A stretch of 64,000 bases of DNA, from contig NZ_AGUF01000028.1 in NCBI RefSeq assembly GCF_000236785.1, positions 16,011-80,010 of the forward strand, in the 5' to 3' direction. Positions 1 to 9,938 of the stretch are shown here, piece by piece; position 1 is the first letter of the stretch, and each line of letters begins with the position of its first letter. Below the pieces are notes generated by a model that did no database searches, was not told the origin of the DNA, and was given only the letters and a program-made list of their open reading frames with translations. Both the position numbers and the translations under genes were made by a program. Source of the DNA: Achromobacter arsenitoxydans SY8 (lineage in GTDB: Bacteria; Pseudomonadota; Gammaproteobacteria; Burkholderiales; Burkholderiaceae_B).

Positions 1-648
1 CTGATGCTGGTCGCCCGGCTGCTGGACCCGAGCCGGGGCGACATCCTGATCGACGGCGGCAGGGTAGACGAGATGCGCGTCGCCGACTACGCCCGTCGTG
101 TCGCCACCTTGCGCCAGTCTCCCGACTTCAATCTGCGGCTGACGGTGCAAGAGCTTGTCGCCTTCGGCCGGTTTCCGTACAGCCGCGGCGCGTTGACGCC
201 AACCGATCTGCGGGCGATCGACGAGGCCATTGCGTTTCTTTCGTTGGAACCCCTGCGCAGCGCCTATCTCGACGAACTGAGCGGCGGGCAGCGCCAGATG
301 GCGTTCCTGGCCATGACCATCGCCCAGCAGACGGATTGCCTGCTTCTGGACGAACCGCTGAACAACCTTGACATCAAGCATGCCGTCCAGATCATGCGTG
401 CGCTGCGCCGCCTGTCCGACGAGCATGGCCGCACCGTGATCCTGGTGGTGCACGACATCAATTTCGCGGCCAGCTACTCCGATCACATCGTGGCGATGAA
501 GGGCGGCGCGGTGCATTGCGCCGGCGGCGTGGCCGAGGTTGTGACCGAAGCGCGGCTGCGGGAACTGTACGGGCTGGAATTCGAGATTACACAGGGTGAG
601 CGCGGACGCCTGTGCAATTACTTCAATCCGCCAGGAGAATTGAAATGA
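1..648 (+). CDS. Siderophore ABC transporter ATPase (5' end outside window)
   Basis: ATP-hydrolysing subunit of a FecE/FepC-type iron-siderophore importer, acting on the cytoplasmic face of the inner membrane. The reading frame is open from base 1, and the Walker A segment expected before LMLVARLLDPSRGD is missing, so the gene begins upstream of the window. Visible parts are the Q-loop region (LRQSPDFNLRLTVQELVAFG), the signature LSGGQRQ near residue 93, Walker B LLLDEPLNNLD with the catalytic Glu, and the H-loop VVHDIN. The stop overlaps the next start (ATGA), which implies translational coupling to the binding-protein gene. Family is clear; the particular siderophore is not. Confidence 0.9.
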   Translation: MMLVARLLDPSRGDILIDGGRVDEMRVADYARRVATLRQSPDFNLRLTVQELVAFGRFPYSRGALTPTDLRAIDEAIAFLSLEPLRSAYLDELSGGQRQMAFLAMTIAQQTDCLLLDEPLNNLDIKHAVQIMRALRRLSDEHGRTVILVVHDINFAASYSDHIVAMKGGAVHCAGGVAEVVTEARLRELYGLEFEITQGERGRLCNYFNPPGELK

Positions 649-1646
649 CCCAGACGCACAGGCCGTGGGCGCTTGCCCTGATGCTGGCCGCAATGGCCGC
701 GCTCCAGGGCTGCGGCCAGGAAGACGCGGGATCGCCGAAGGCGACGGCGCCGCCGCCCGCCGCCAGTTCCCCCGCGCAGCAGGCCTACGCCAGCATCACG
801 GTTCACCACAAGCTGGGTGCGACCGTCATCGACAAGCTGCCGCAACGCGTGGTGGCGCTGGATATGAATGAAGTCGATTTCCTGGACGAACTGGGCGTTC
901 CCGTCGCGGGTATGCCGAAGGACTTCGTGCCGCACTTTCTTGCCAAATACAAGGACGCTGCGGACGTGCAGGACATGGGCGCGATCGTCCAGCCGAACCT
1001 GGAACGGGTGCATGCGGCCAGGCCCGACCTGATTCTGATCACGTCGCTGCAGGCGAACCACTACAAGGAGCTGAGCCAGATCGCGCCGACTATCCATTTC
1101 GACGTCGATTATCGGGACAGCCAGGCCAATCACATTGAGGTCATCCAGGATCACCTCATGACCCTGGGGCGGATCTTCCAGAAGGAAGACCTTGCGCGCA
1201 GGAAGTCGGCCGAACTGGACGCCAGGGTCCAGGAGGCAAGAAGCCTCATCCAGGACCGCCCCGAAACGGCGCTCATCGTGCTGCACAACAACGGCGCCTT
1301 CAGCTCGTTCGGCGTGCAGTCGCGCTATGGCTTCATCTTCAAGGCCCTGGGCGTCAAGCCGGCCAGCCCGTCGGCCGAGGCCGGCCTGCACGGCCAGCCG
1401 ATATCCAGCGAATTCATCCAGCAGGCCAACCCGGACATTCTCTACGTGGTCGATCGCACCGCCGTGATGGAGCGCCGGCCGATGCTCGATGCCGAGACGC
1501 TGAGCAATCCGCTGCTGCGGCAGACCTCCGCCTGGCGCAACGGCCGGGTGGTCTTTGCCGATGCCGAGGCCTGGTATGTCACTGCCGCCAGCGTGAACTC
1601 GCTGAAGCTCATGATCGACGACGTGACCAAGGCCTACCGGAACTGA
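645..1646 (+). CDS. Siderophore ABC transporter substrate-binding lipoprotein
   Basis: Periplasmic binding protein of the FatB/CeuE/FepB class that would hand a ferric siderophore to the importer whose ATPase lies just upstream. I chose the ATG at 645 because it overlaps the upstream stop as ATGA, follows an AGGAG-like site (CCAGGAGAAT), and starts a normal lipoprotein signal peptide ending in the lipobox LQGC with Cys23. A longer frame from 612 would destroy that signal. The body (333 aa) has the single-helix-hinge layout of class III binding proteins: a first lobe with the VVALDMNEVDFLDELG motif and a second lobe with the SRYGFIFKALGV segment. Siderophore identity is unknown. Confidence 0.88.
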   Translation: MTQTHRPWALALMLAAMAALQGCGQEDAGSPKATAPPPAASSPAQQAYASITVHHKLGATVIDKLPQRVVALDMNEVDFLDELGVPVAGMPKDFVPHFLAKYKDAADVQDMGAIVQPNLERVHAARPDLILITSLQANHYKELSQIAPTIHFDVDYRDSQANHIEVIQDHLMTLGRIFQKEDLARRKSAELDARVQEARSLIQDRPETALIVLHNNGAFSSFGVQSRYGFIFKALGVKPASPSAEAGLHGQPISSEFIQQANPDILYVVDRTAVMERRPMLDAETLSNPLLRQTSAWRNGRVVFADAEAWYVTAASVNSLKLMIDDVTKAYRN

Positions 1647-1747
1647 TGCATTCGACGCCATGCGCGTCGGTGTCAATTCAAGCGTAAATGATTCCCAGTC
1701 GCCTGATTTTTCCGGGCGATCCCAAGCTCAACCGAACGGAGCATTCC

Positions 1748-3964
1748 ATGAGCAAACGTCGCCACAGCGGCCGCGTCGCGCGTCTTTCGCCGCAAGCCGG
1801 GCAGGCAAGCCCAGTCCTTTCCCTGAACCTGCTTTCGGTGGCCTTGTTCGGTCTGACCGCGGGCGCCATCGCAGCCGCGCCGGCAGCATGGGCGCAAGAG
1901 GCCGCCGAGACGGCCGTAAAGACTTTGCCGGCGGTAACGGTGACCGGACAGGGCGAAGCGCCTGCCACCCCCTACGCCGGCGGGCAGGTGACGTATGGCG
2001 GCCGCGTGGGCTTTCTCGGCGACAAGGATTTCATGGAAACGCCGTTCTCTGTCACCAGCTATACGGACAAGTACATCGAAGACCTGCAGGCCAGGGACAT
2101 CACCGACGTGATCGCCAGGACCGATCCCACGGTATTCAGCAATGGCGTGACGGGCGCCTGGAGCGAGAACTACTCGATTCGCGGTTTCAGCTCCAGCACT
2201 TCAGACATCTCATTCAACGGGCTGTTCGGCATGGCGCCGTACTACCGGACCATGCCCGAAATGTTCGAACGCATCGAAGTCCTCAAGGGCCCGTCCGCAC
2301 TGCTGAACGGCATGCCCCCCGGCGGCTCGGTAGGAGGAACCGTCAATCTGGCGCCCAAGCGCGCGGGCGCCGAGCCGCTGGCGCGTCTGACCACGACATA
2401 CATGTCCGACTCGCAGTTCGGCGGTCATGTGGACCTGGGGCGGCGCTTTGGCGAGAACCAGCAGTTCGGCTTGCGTTTCAACGGCGTGTACCGGAACGGG
2501 GACGGCCCGGTCGACAATCAGAAGAAGCGGGCGCAGTTGGCCGCGCTGGGCCTGGACTGGCGCGGCGAGCGCGTGCGCATTTCCGCCGACCTGTATGACA
2601 GCGACGAGCGCATTGACGGCGTGACGCGCGGCATCAATCTGGCGCCCGGCATTGCCGTGCCCACGCCGCCCAAGCCCGAAACCTTGCTGAACCCCGACTG
2701 GGCCTATGTGAAAAACCAGGACCGGGGGGCAATGATCCGCGGCGAATTCGATGTCAGCGACAAGCTGATGGCCTACGGGGCGATAGGCGCCAGCAGAACG
2801 GAATACACCTACAGCGGCGCCATGTCGGCGCAGGTGTTCAACGCGGCGGGCGACTTCCGCACCTCGATGGGCCAGTTGAACACGAACTTGAAGAAGACAT
2901 CCGGCGAAGCCGGCCTGCGGGGCAAGCTGCAGACCGGCGCCATCAAGCACCAGTGGGTGCTGAACGCCACGTACTACTCGGACAACCAGCGGGACTACGG
3001 CCGCAGGTCGGTGCCGGGGGCGGATTGGGTCACCAACATCTACAACCCGGTCTGGGGGCCGGCTCCCGCCGGCTACTGGCCGCCGATCCTGCACAGCAAG
3101 ACCCGCCTGGTGAGCTACGGCCTGGCGGACACCTTGTCCTTTGCCGAGGACCGGGTGCAACTGACGCTGGGCGCGCGCCGGCAGGAAGTCCGCACAGACA
3201 ACTTCAGTGTCGCGACCGGGGCGCGGACCAGCCGCTACGACGCGAGCGCTACGTCGCCCGCCGCGGCGCTGCTGATCAAGGCGACCGACAACATTTCCGT
3301 GTATGCGAACTACATCGAGGGTCTGAGCAAGGGCCAGACGGCGCCCGCGACCGCCGCCAACGCGGGGGATCTGTTCCCGCCCTACAAGACCAAGCAAAAG
3401 GAGATCGGCCTGAAGGTCGATCTGGGCGAGTTCACCCATACGCTCGCGCTCTTCGAGATAACCCGGCCCACCAGCTACACGGATCCCGTCACCAACGTGT
3501 TCTCCTTCGGCGGCGAACAGCGCAATCAGGGCGTCGAATGGGGGTTCTTCGGCGAGGCGATGCGCGGGGTGCGCCTCATGGGCGGTGTGGCCTATATCGA
3601 CCCCAAGGTGACGAAAGCCGCCCTGGCCGCCAACGAGGGCAAACAGGCTACCGGCATCCCCAGGCTCCAGGGCAAGCTGGGCGTGGAATGGGATGTGCCG
3701 GTAGTGCAGGGCTTGACGCTGACGGCCAATGCGATCTCGGTGTCCAAGCAATACATCAGCGCGGACAACTCGTTATCGGTGGGGGGGCGCACGACCTTCG
3801 ACGTGGGCGCGCGCTACGCGACCAAGGTTGCCGACCGGCCCGTCATGCTGCGCGCCAGCATCACGAATCTGACGAACAAGGCCTACTGGGGGATGCCGCA
3901 GCTGTCGAGCCTGGCGCTGGGCGCGCCGCGCACGTTCATGCTCTCGGCTTCGATGGACTTCTGA
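1748..3964 (+). CDS. TonB-dependent siderophore receptor
   Basis: Outer-membrane, TonB-energised receptor of the ferrichrome/FhuA-like family. The ATG at 1748 follows a CGGAG site and yields 738 aa. It opens with a long basic signal sequence ending near AWAQ (residue 50), then a TonB-box-like TLPAVTVTG, a plug domain (YSIRGFSSS; the GPSALLNGMPPGGSVGG loop) and a 22-strand barrel ending in the terminal aromatic SMDF. There is no N-terminal signalling domain, so no FecIR-type surface signalling is expected from this protein. It follows the ABC genes on the same strand after about 100 bp. That gap holds only a weak AATGATT half-match to a Fur box, so iron control is inferred from the family. Confidence 0.9.
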   Translation: MSKRRHSGRVARLSPQAGQASPVLSLNLLSVALFGLTAGAIAAAPAAWAQEAAETAVKTLPAVTVTGQGEAPATPYAGGQVTYGGRVGFLGDKDFMETPFSVTSYTDKYIEDLQARDITDVIARTDPTVFSNGVTGAWSENYSIRGFSSSTSDISFNGLFGMAPYYRTMPEMFERIEVLKGPSALLNGMPPGGSVGGTVNLAPKRAGAEPLARLTTTYMSDSQFGGHVDLGRRFGENQQFGLRFNGVYRNGDGPVDNQKKRAQLAALGLDWRGERVRISADLYDSDERIDGVTRGINLAPGIAVPTPPKPETLLNPDWAYVKNQDRGAMIRGEFDVSDKLMAYGAIGASRTEYTYSGAMSAQVFNAAGDFRTSMGQLNTNLKKTSGEAGLRGKLQTGAIKHQWVLNATYYSDNQRDYGRRSVPGADWVTNIYNPVWGPAPAGYWPPILHSKTRLVSYGLADTLSFAEDRVQLTLGARRQEVRTDNFSVATGARTSRYDASATSPAAALLIKATDNISVYANYIEGLSKGQTAPATAANAGDLFPPYKTKQKEIGLKVDLGEFTHTLALFEITRPTSYTDPVTNVFSFGGEQRNQGVEWGFFGEAMRGVRLMGGVAYIDPKVTKAALAANEGKQATGIPRLQGKLGVEWDVPVVQGLTLTANAISVSKQYISADNSLSVGGRTTFDVGARYATKVADRPVMLRASITNLTNKAYWGMPQLSSLALGAPRTFMLSASMDF

Positions 3965-3986
3965 TCTGCGCGGGCGCGCCCTCGGA

Positions 3987-4877
3987 TCAAGGTGCGCGCC
4001 GCAGCGCCAGGAACACGCCGGACGCCATGATCAATCCGATGCCGGCCAGCGCCAGCGCGTCGGGCGGGCGCTGGAACCAGAAGGTGCTGAAGCCCACGGC
4101 CAGCAGCAGCTGGAAGTAGTTCAGGGGCGCCAGCGTCGCGGCGGATACGCGCTGGAAGGCGGCGATCAGCAGGATCTGCGCCAGGCCGCTGCATGCGCCG
4201 AGGCTGACGATGATGAGAGTGTCGGCCAGGCCGGGCCAGGGATCGGGAAGGAAGAACGGAGCCGGCAGCGCCGTCACGATCAGGCAGATGAAGGCCGTGT
4301 ACGCATACTGCACCGGCCCGGGCACCTTGCCCGACAGCTTGCGCGTCAGCACCTGGAAAATCGCGTAGCTGATGGCGGACACCGCCATCAGCAGCGTCCC
4401 CAGGGCGGGCAGGTTGGATCCTGGCCGCACAATCAGCAGCATGCCGGCAAAGCCGGCGCCGACGGCCGCCCATTGCGCGGGGCGCACGCGCTCTCCCAGC
4501 ATCCATGGCGACAGCGCCACCATGATCAGCGGCGCTGTGAAGTAGATGGCCGTGGCTTCGGACAGGGGCATCCAGATAAGGGCCGTCATGAAGCAGGTGG
4601 CGACGGTGGCGAGCATGACGCCGCGCAGCACCAGCAGCGGCTTTTCGGGCGCGTCGCGCAATCGAACGCCGCGGCCATGGCGCCAAAGCATGACGACCGC
4701 CAGCGTCACCACCGCCAGATAGCGCATCACGTTCAGGAACGGCGCGGGGTAGCGTTCCAGCATCTGCTTGGCGCCGGCGTCGAAGGTCGCGAACGCGACC
4801 AGCGCGGCGAAGAACAGCAGGATTCCGGTTTGGCGCGCAGCGGAATGGGCGGGCAGCGAGGCGGGTACGGCGCTCAT
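3987..4877 (-). CDS. EamA/DMT-family permease
   Basis: Inner-membrane transporter of the drug/metabolite superfamily, with ten predicted helices in two EamA repeats. It is 296 aa long. The N-terminal tail is followed by helices starting LLFFAALVAFATFDAGAKQ, and the last helix is LALAGIGLIMASGVFLALRR. It is the last gene of the minus-strand unit, 15 bp below the histone-deacetylase-like gene, so it may export a product of that pathway. It converges on the TonB-receptor gene. The substrate cannot be told from sequence. Confidence 0.85.
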   Translation of the reverse strand: MSAVPASLPAHSAARQTGILLFFAALVAFATFDAGAKQMLERYPAPFLNVMRYLAVVTLAVVMLWRHGRGVRLRDAPEKPLLVLRGVMLATVATCFMTALIWMPLSEATAIYFTAPLIMVALSPWMLGERVRPAQWAAVGAGFAGMLLIVRPGSNLPALGTLLMAVSAISYAIFQVLTRKLSGKVPGPVQYAYTAFICLIVTALPAPFFLPDPWPGLADTLIIVSLGACSGLAQILLIAAFQRVSAATLAPLNYFQLLLAVGFSTFWFQRPPDALALAGIGLIMASGVFLALRRAP

Positions 4878-4892
4878 GGGGCTGGGCTTGCG

Positions 4893-5957
4893 TCAGGCGC
4901 GGGCTTGCGCCATGCCCAGCAGAAACGCGTCCAGCGCCGGCCCGATTGCCTGGACCATGTAGCCGCCTTCCTGCACCACCACCGTCGGCACGCCCAGGCT
5001 GGCCACGCGTGCGCCGATGTCGCGGTAGGCGTCCATGTCCAGCTTCAGCACGCTGATGGGATCGTCCTTATAGGTATCGAAGCCCAGCGCCAGCACCAGC
5101 GCCTGGGGGGCATATCCGGCCAGCACGTCCAGGGCGTTGTCCAGGGCCCGCAGGAAATCCTGGTTGCCGCAGCCATGGGGCAGCGGCAGGTTCAGGTTGA
5201 AGCCTTCGCCTGCGCCGTGCCCGCGTTCGTGCGCGTAGCCGGTATAGAAGGGGTAGTAGCCGGACGGGTCGGCGTGCAGCGATACGGTCATGACGTCCGC
5301 GCGCTGATAGAAGATGTTCTGGGTGCCGTCGCCGTGATGCGCGTCCACGTCCAGCACCGCGACCCTGGACCAGGTCTGCAGCAGCCGGCTCGCCGCGGCC
5401 GCGCTGCTGTTCAGGTAGCAGAAGCCGCCCGCGCGGTCGCGGTGGGCGTGGTGGCCGGAGGGGCGGCACAGGGCGTACGCCGTCTCGCTCGTGCTGGCGA
5501 CATGGTCCGCGGCGGCAACGGCGCTGTGGGTGGACCTGAGCGCCGACCGCCAGGTCTGCGGCCCGATGGGACATGACAGGTCGCTCAGGTAGTAACCGGT
5601 CTGCGCCACGATCGAGGGCGACGGGCAGGGCCCGCGCCCGGCAAGTTCGATCCGGCCGTTGTAGTAGGGCGAAAGATTGGGCAGCACTTCCGGCCCGGGA
5701 TCCACGCCGGGCGCTTTCATGGCCTGCCAGCGGACGTAGGCGGTTTCCAGGTAGTCCAGGTAATCCTGGCTGTGGATGTGGTCCAGCGGCTTGCGGCCAT
5801 AGTCGGCGGGCGCTTCGACCTTCACGCCCCGGGCGGCGAGCGCGCCCTGCAGGCTCTCCGCCCGCGAGGGCAGGTCGGTGGGTGCGCTGATGCGCCCCAG
5901 CCGCATGAACTGCTGGGGCGAATGCAGCAACTGTTCTTCCGAGAAAAACGCCTTCAT
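4893..5957 (-). CDS. Histone-deacetylase-family amidohydrolase, probable acetylpolyamine deacetylase
   Basis: Zinc-dependent deacetylase (354 aa) of the HDAC/AcuC/AphA family, which removes acetyl groups from acetylpolyamines or similar small amides in bacteria. The catalytic set is intact: tandem His169-His170 in SGHHAHRD, metal ligands Asp205 and His207 in DVDAHHGDG, Asp294 in GFDTYKDDP, and Tyr333 in EGGYM. The N-terminal stretch SEEQLLHSPQQF resembles acetylpolyamine amidohydrolases. The start has a GAGGA site 5 bases upstream. It lies between a cupin gene and a DMT exporter in the same minus-strand set as a dipeptide-type ABC importer and a PuuC-like dehydrogenase, which supports an amine-catabolic role. 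The exact acyl amine is inference. Confidence 0.85.
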   Translation of the reverse strand: MKAFFSEEQLLHSPQQFMRLGRISAPTDLPSRAESLQGALAARGVKVEAPADYGRKPLDHIHSQDYLDYLETAYVRWQAMKAPGVDPGPEVLPNLSPYYNGRIELAGRGPCPSPSIVAQTGYYLSDLSCPIGPQTWRSALRSTHSAVAAADHVASTSETAYALCRPSGHHAHRDRAGGFCYLNSSAAAASRLLQTWSRVAVLDVDAHHGDGTQNIFYQRADVMTVSLHADPSGYYPFYTGYAHERGHGAGEGFNLNLPLPHGCGNQDFLRALDNALDVLAGYAPQALVLALGFDTYKDDPISVLKLDMDAYRDIGARVASLGVPTVVVQEGGYMVQAIGPALDAFLLGMAQARA

Positions 5958-6027
5958 GGATGTCCTCGCTGGAACTGGGGCTTGTTGGCGGGTGTCTGCG
6001 CCTGGCGGGTTATGCGTGGCCCGGGGC

Positions 6028-6312
6028 CTATTTGAGCTCGATCTCGACGAACACGAATTCGGTGTCGCTCGGGTTGATGACGTTGTGCTCGACGCCGACC
6101 GGCCGGTAGTACGCCACGCCGGTGGTGAGCTGACTGGTCACCTGGCCGTTGGGCGTATCCAGCAGCAAGGGGCCGGTGGTTTGCGGCACCACCACGTAGT
6201 TCATGCCGTGCCGGTGCCAGCCCGTTTCCCCGCCCGGCGGAAAGCGCCATTCAGTGACGGTGACCAGCTCGTTGTCGATCTGCACGGTGGGAACGGCGGG
6301 GGGGCGTTGCAT
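6028..6312 (-). CDS. Small cupin-domain protein
   Basis: Single-domain cupin of 94 aa. The start at 6312 is preferred over an in-frame ATG eight codons earlier because a strong CAGGAGAG site precedes it. Cupin motif 1 is recognisable in PPGGETGWHRHGMNYVVV, and motif 2 is reduced to GVEHNVINPS. Two or three His residues could bind a metal, so it could be an isomerase, a dioxygenase-like enzyme or a small-molecule sensor. It sits 39 bp after the ABC ATPase and 70 bp before the deacetylase, which suggests it works on a compound brought in by the transporter. The function is not known. Confidence 0.8.
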   Translation of the reverse strand: MQRPPAVPTVQIDNELVTVTEWRFPPGGETGWHRHGMNYVVVPQTTGPLLLDTPNGQVTSQLTTGVAYYRPVGVEHNVINPSDTEFVFVEIELK

Positions 6313-6351
6313 GGGTTCTCTCCTGGTTTCAATCATGGGTCTGAAATGGGC

Positions 6352-7983
<1,632 letters not shown>

Positions 7984-7992
7984 GTCGGCCTC

Positions 7993-8832
7993 CTATTCGC
8001 CGCGCTTGCGCAGTTGCGGGTTGAGGGCATCGTTCAGGCCTTCGCCGATCAGGTTGATGGCCAGCACGGTCAGCAGGATTGCCACGCCGGGCCACACGCT
8101 CATCCACCAGGCTTCGCGGATCATGGTGCGCGCCGCGCCTATCATGAAGCCCCAGCTCATCAGGTTGCGGTCGCCCAGGCCCAGGAAGGACAGGGACGAC
8201 TCCGTCAGGATGGCGGTGGCCACCATGAAGGACGCCGAGACGATGATGGGCGACATGGCGTTGGGCAGGATCTGGGTGCCGACAATGCGGGCAGGCGTCT
8301 GCCCGATGACGATGGCCGCCTGTACGAATTCGCGCTGCTTGAGCGTCATGAATTCCGACCGCACCAGCCGGGCCGCGGGCGGCCACGACACCACCGCGAT
8401 GGCGCCCATGATGGAATACACCGACGGGCTCAGGATCGCGACCAGCACGACGGCCATGGCCAGTTGCGGAATGGTCTGGAAGAACTCCGTGAAGCGCATC
8501 AGCGCGTCGTCCACGCGTCCGCCGCAATAGCCTGCGACCGAGCCCACCACGATGCCGAACAGCAGCGCCACGGCGGTGGACAGCAGGCCCACCATCAGCG
8601 ACACTCGCGCGCCCCACACCAGCCCGGCGGTGATGTCGCGGCCCAGCATGTCGGTGCCGAAGGGGTAGTCCGCGTTGGTGAACGGCGGGATCAGCGGATC
8701 GGCCACCATCATCCATGGCGACTCTTCGTAAAGCAGCGGCGCCGCCAGAGCCACGACGACCACGATCAGCATGATGACCAGGCCGGCCACCGCCCCGTAG
8801 TTGCGCATATAACGTTGGGCGAATGACTTCAT
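7993..8832 (-). CDS. Dipeptide-type ABC transporter permease (DppC-like)
   Basis: Second membrane subunit of the importer, 279 aa. It has an N-terminal helix (LVIMLIVVVVALAAPLL), the DppC-type linker with the FGTDMLGRDI motif, five more helices and the EAA loop within AAIVIGQTPARIVGTQILPN that contacts the ATPase. Its start overlaps the stop of the upstream permease by four bases (ATGA), so the two are coupled. Family is certain; the substrate is set by the binding protein at 9939-11513. Confidence 0.93.
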   Translation of the reverse strand: MKSFAQRYMRNYGAVAGLVIMLIVVVVALAAPLLYEESPWMMVADPLIPPFTNADYPFGTDMLGRDITAGLVWGARVSLMVGLLSTAVALLFGIVVGSVAGYCGGRVDDALMRFTEFFQTIPQLAMAVVLVAILSPSVYSIMGAIAVVSWPPAARLVRSEFMTLKQREFVQAAIVIGQTPARIVGTQILPNAMSPIIVSASFMVATAILTESSLSFLGLGDRNLMSWGFMIGAARTMIREAWWMSVWPGVAILLTVLAINLIGEGLNDALNPQLRKRGE

Positions 8833-9836
8833 GCGGAGACTCCTTGCTGCGCGCCTGCGGCGATGCGCGGATCAATCAGGCGGTAAAGCACGTCGGTCAG
8901 CAGGTTGAAGACCACCACCATGATGGAGGTGACCAGGAAGATCCCGAGCAGCAACTGGTAGTCGCGCTGCAGCAGGGCGTCGAACATCAGCCGGCCGATG
9001 CCAGGCCAGGCGAACACGGTCTCGGTCAGCACCGCGCCGCCCGCCATCTGGCCAAGCTGGATGCCGGCGAAGGTGATGACGGGAAGCAGCGCATTGCGCA
9101 GCACGTGGGCGCGGATCACGCGGCTGGGACTCACGCCTTTGGCGCGCGCCGTCTTTACGAAGTCCATGCCGATCACCTCCAGCATCGACGCGCGCGTCAG
9201 CCGCACGTAGACCGCCATGAAAAAGCAGCCCAGGGTGACGGTGGGCAGGATCAGATGCAGCGCAATGTCGCCTGCGCGCGCCCATCCGGTCAGGCCGCCA
9301 CCCACGGTTTCCATGCCAAAGGCCGGCAGCCATCCCAGCACCACGGAAAACAGCAGGATGCCCATCAGCGACAGCCAGAACAGCGGCGTGGCATACAGCA
9401 GCAGGGCGCCGGTCATCACCGAGCTGTCGATCCAGCGCCGCTTGTTGCGGTAGCGCGCCTTGGCCGCCACGACGCCCAGCAGGACGCCCAGCACGATGGA
9501 AAACACGAAGGCGCACGACATCAGCAGGAACGTGGCGGGCAGGCGCTCGACGATCAGGTCCAGCACCGGCACGTGGTTGCGGTAGGAAAAGCCCAGGTCC
9601 AGTTGCAGCACGCCCTTCAGGTAGAGCAGCAATTGCGTCAGGACGGGCTTGTCCAGGCCGAAGGCCGCGCGCAGCTGTTCGACGTAGGCGGCGTCGCCCG
9701 CGCCGGCCTGGCCCGCCAGCACGGCGGCAGGGTCGCCGGGCGCCAGGCGGATCAGGAAGAAATTGATGATCACCACGCCCAGCACGACCACCAGGGCCTT
9801 GCCGATGCGGGAAAGAAGAAAGGTCAGGAATTTCAT
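8829..9836 (-). CDS. Dipeptide-type ABC transporter permease (DppB-like)
   Basis: First membrane subunit of the same importer, 335 aa. It shows the DppB N-terminus (LLSRIGKALVVVLGVVIINFFLIRLAPGDP split over one helix), a periplasmic stretch, five further helices and the coupling-loop sequence KTARAKGVSPSRVIRAHVLRN. It starts about 100 bp below the binding-protein stop and ends in an ATGA overlap with the second permease. The gap to the binding protein holds no other gene. Confidence 0.93.
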   Translation of the reverse strand: MKFLTFLLSRIGKALVVVLGVVIINFFLIRLAPGDPAAVLAGQAGAGDAAYVEQLRAAFGLDKPVLTQLLLYLKGVLQLDLGFSYRNHVPVLDLIVERLPATFLLMSCAFVFSIVLGVLLGVVAAKARYRNKRRWIDSSVMTGALLLYATPLFWLSLMGILLFSVVLGWLPAFGMETVGGGLTGWARAGDIALHLILPTVTLGCFFMAVYVRLTRASMLEVIGMDFVKTARAKGVSPSRVIRAHVLRNALLPVITFAGIQLGQMAGGAVLTETVFAWPGIGRLMFDALLQRDYQLLLGIFLVTSIMVVVFNLLTDVLYRLIDPRIAAGAQQGVSA

Positions 9837-9938
9837 GCGTCGGGGTCCTCTCAGGACGGGCGCGGAGCGTTCAGGCGCGTCCGTCGCTCGGCCGGGGTGC
9901 GCCGCCGCGGGAACATCCGCGGCGGCGTCTCGCAGCGC

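Noticed and set aside
1647-1747. Fur box before the TonB receptor
   Set aside because: Only an AATGATT fragment resembles the consensus; too weak to list as a site.
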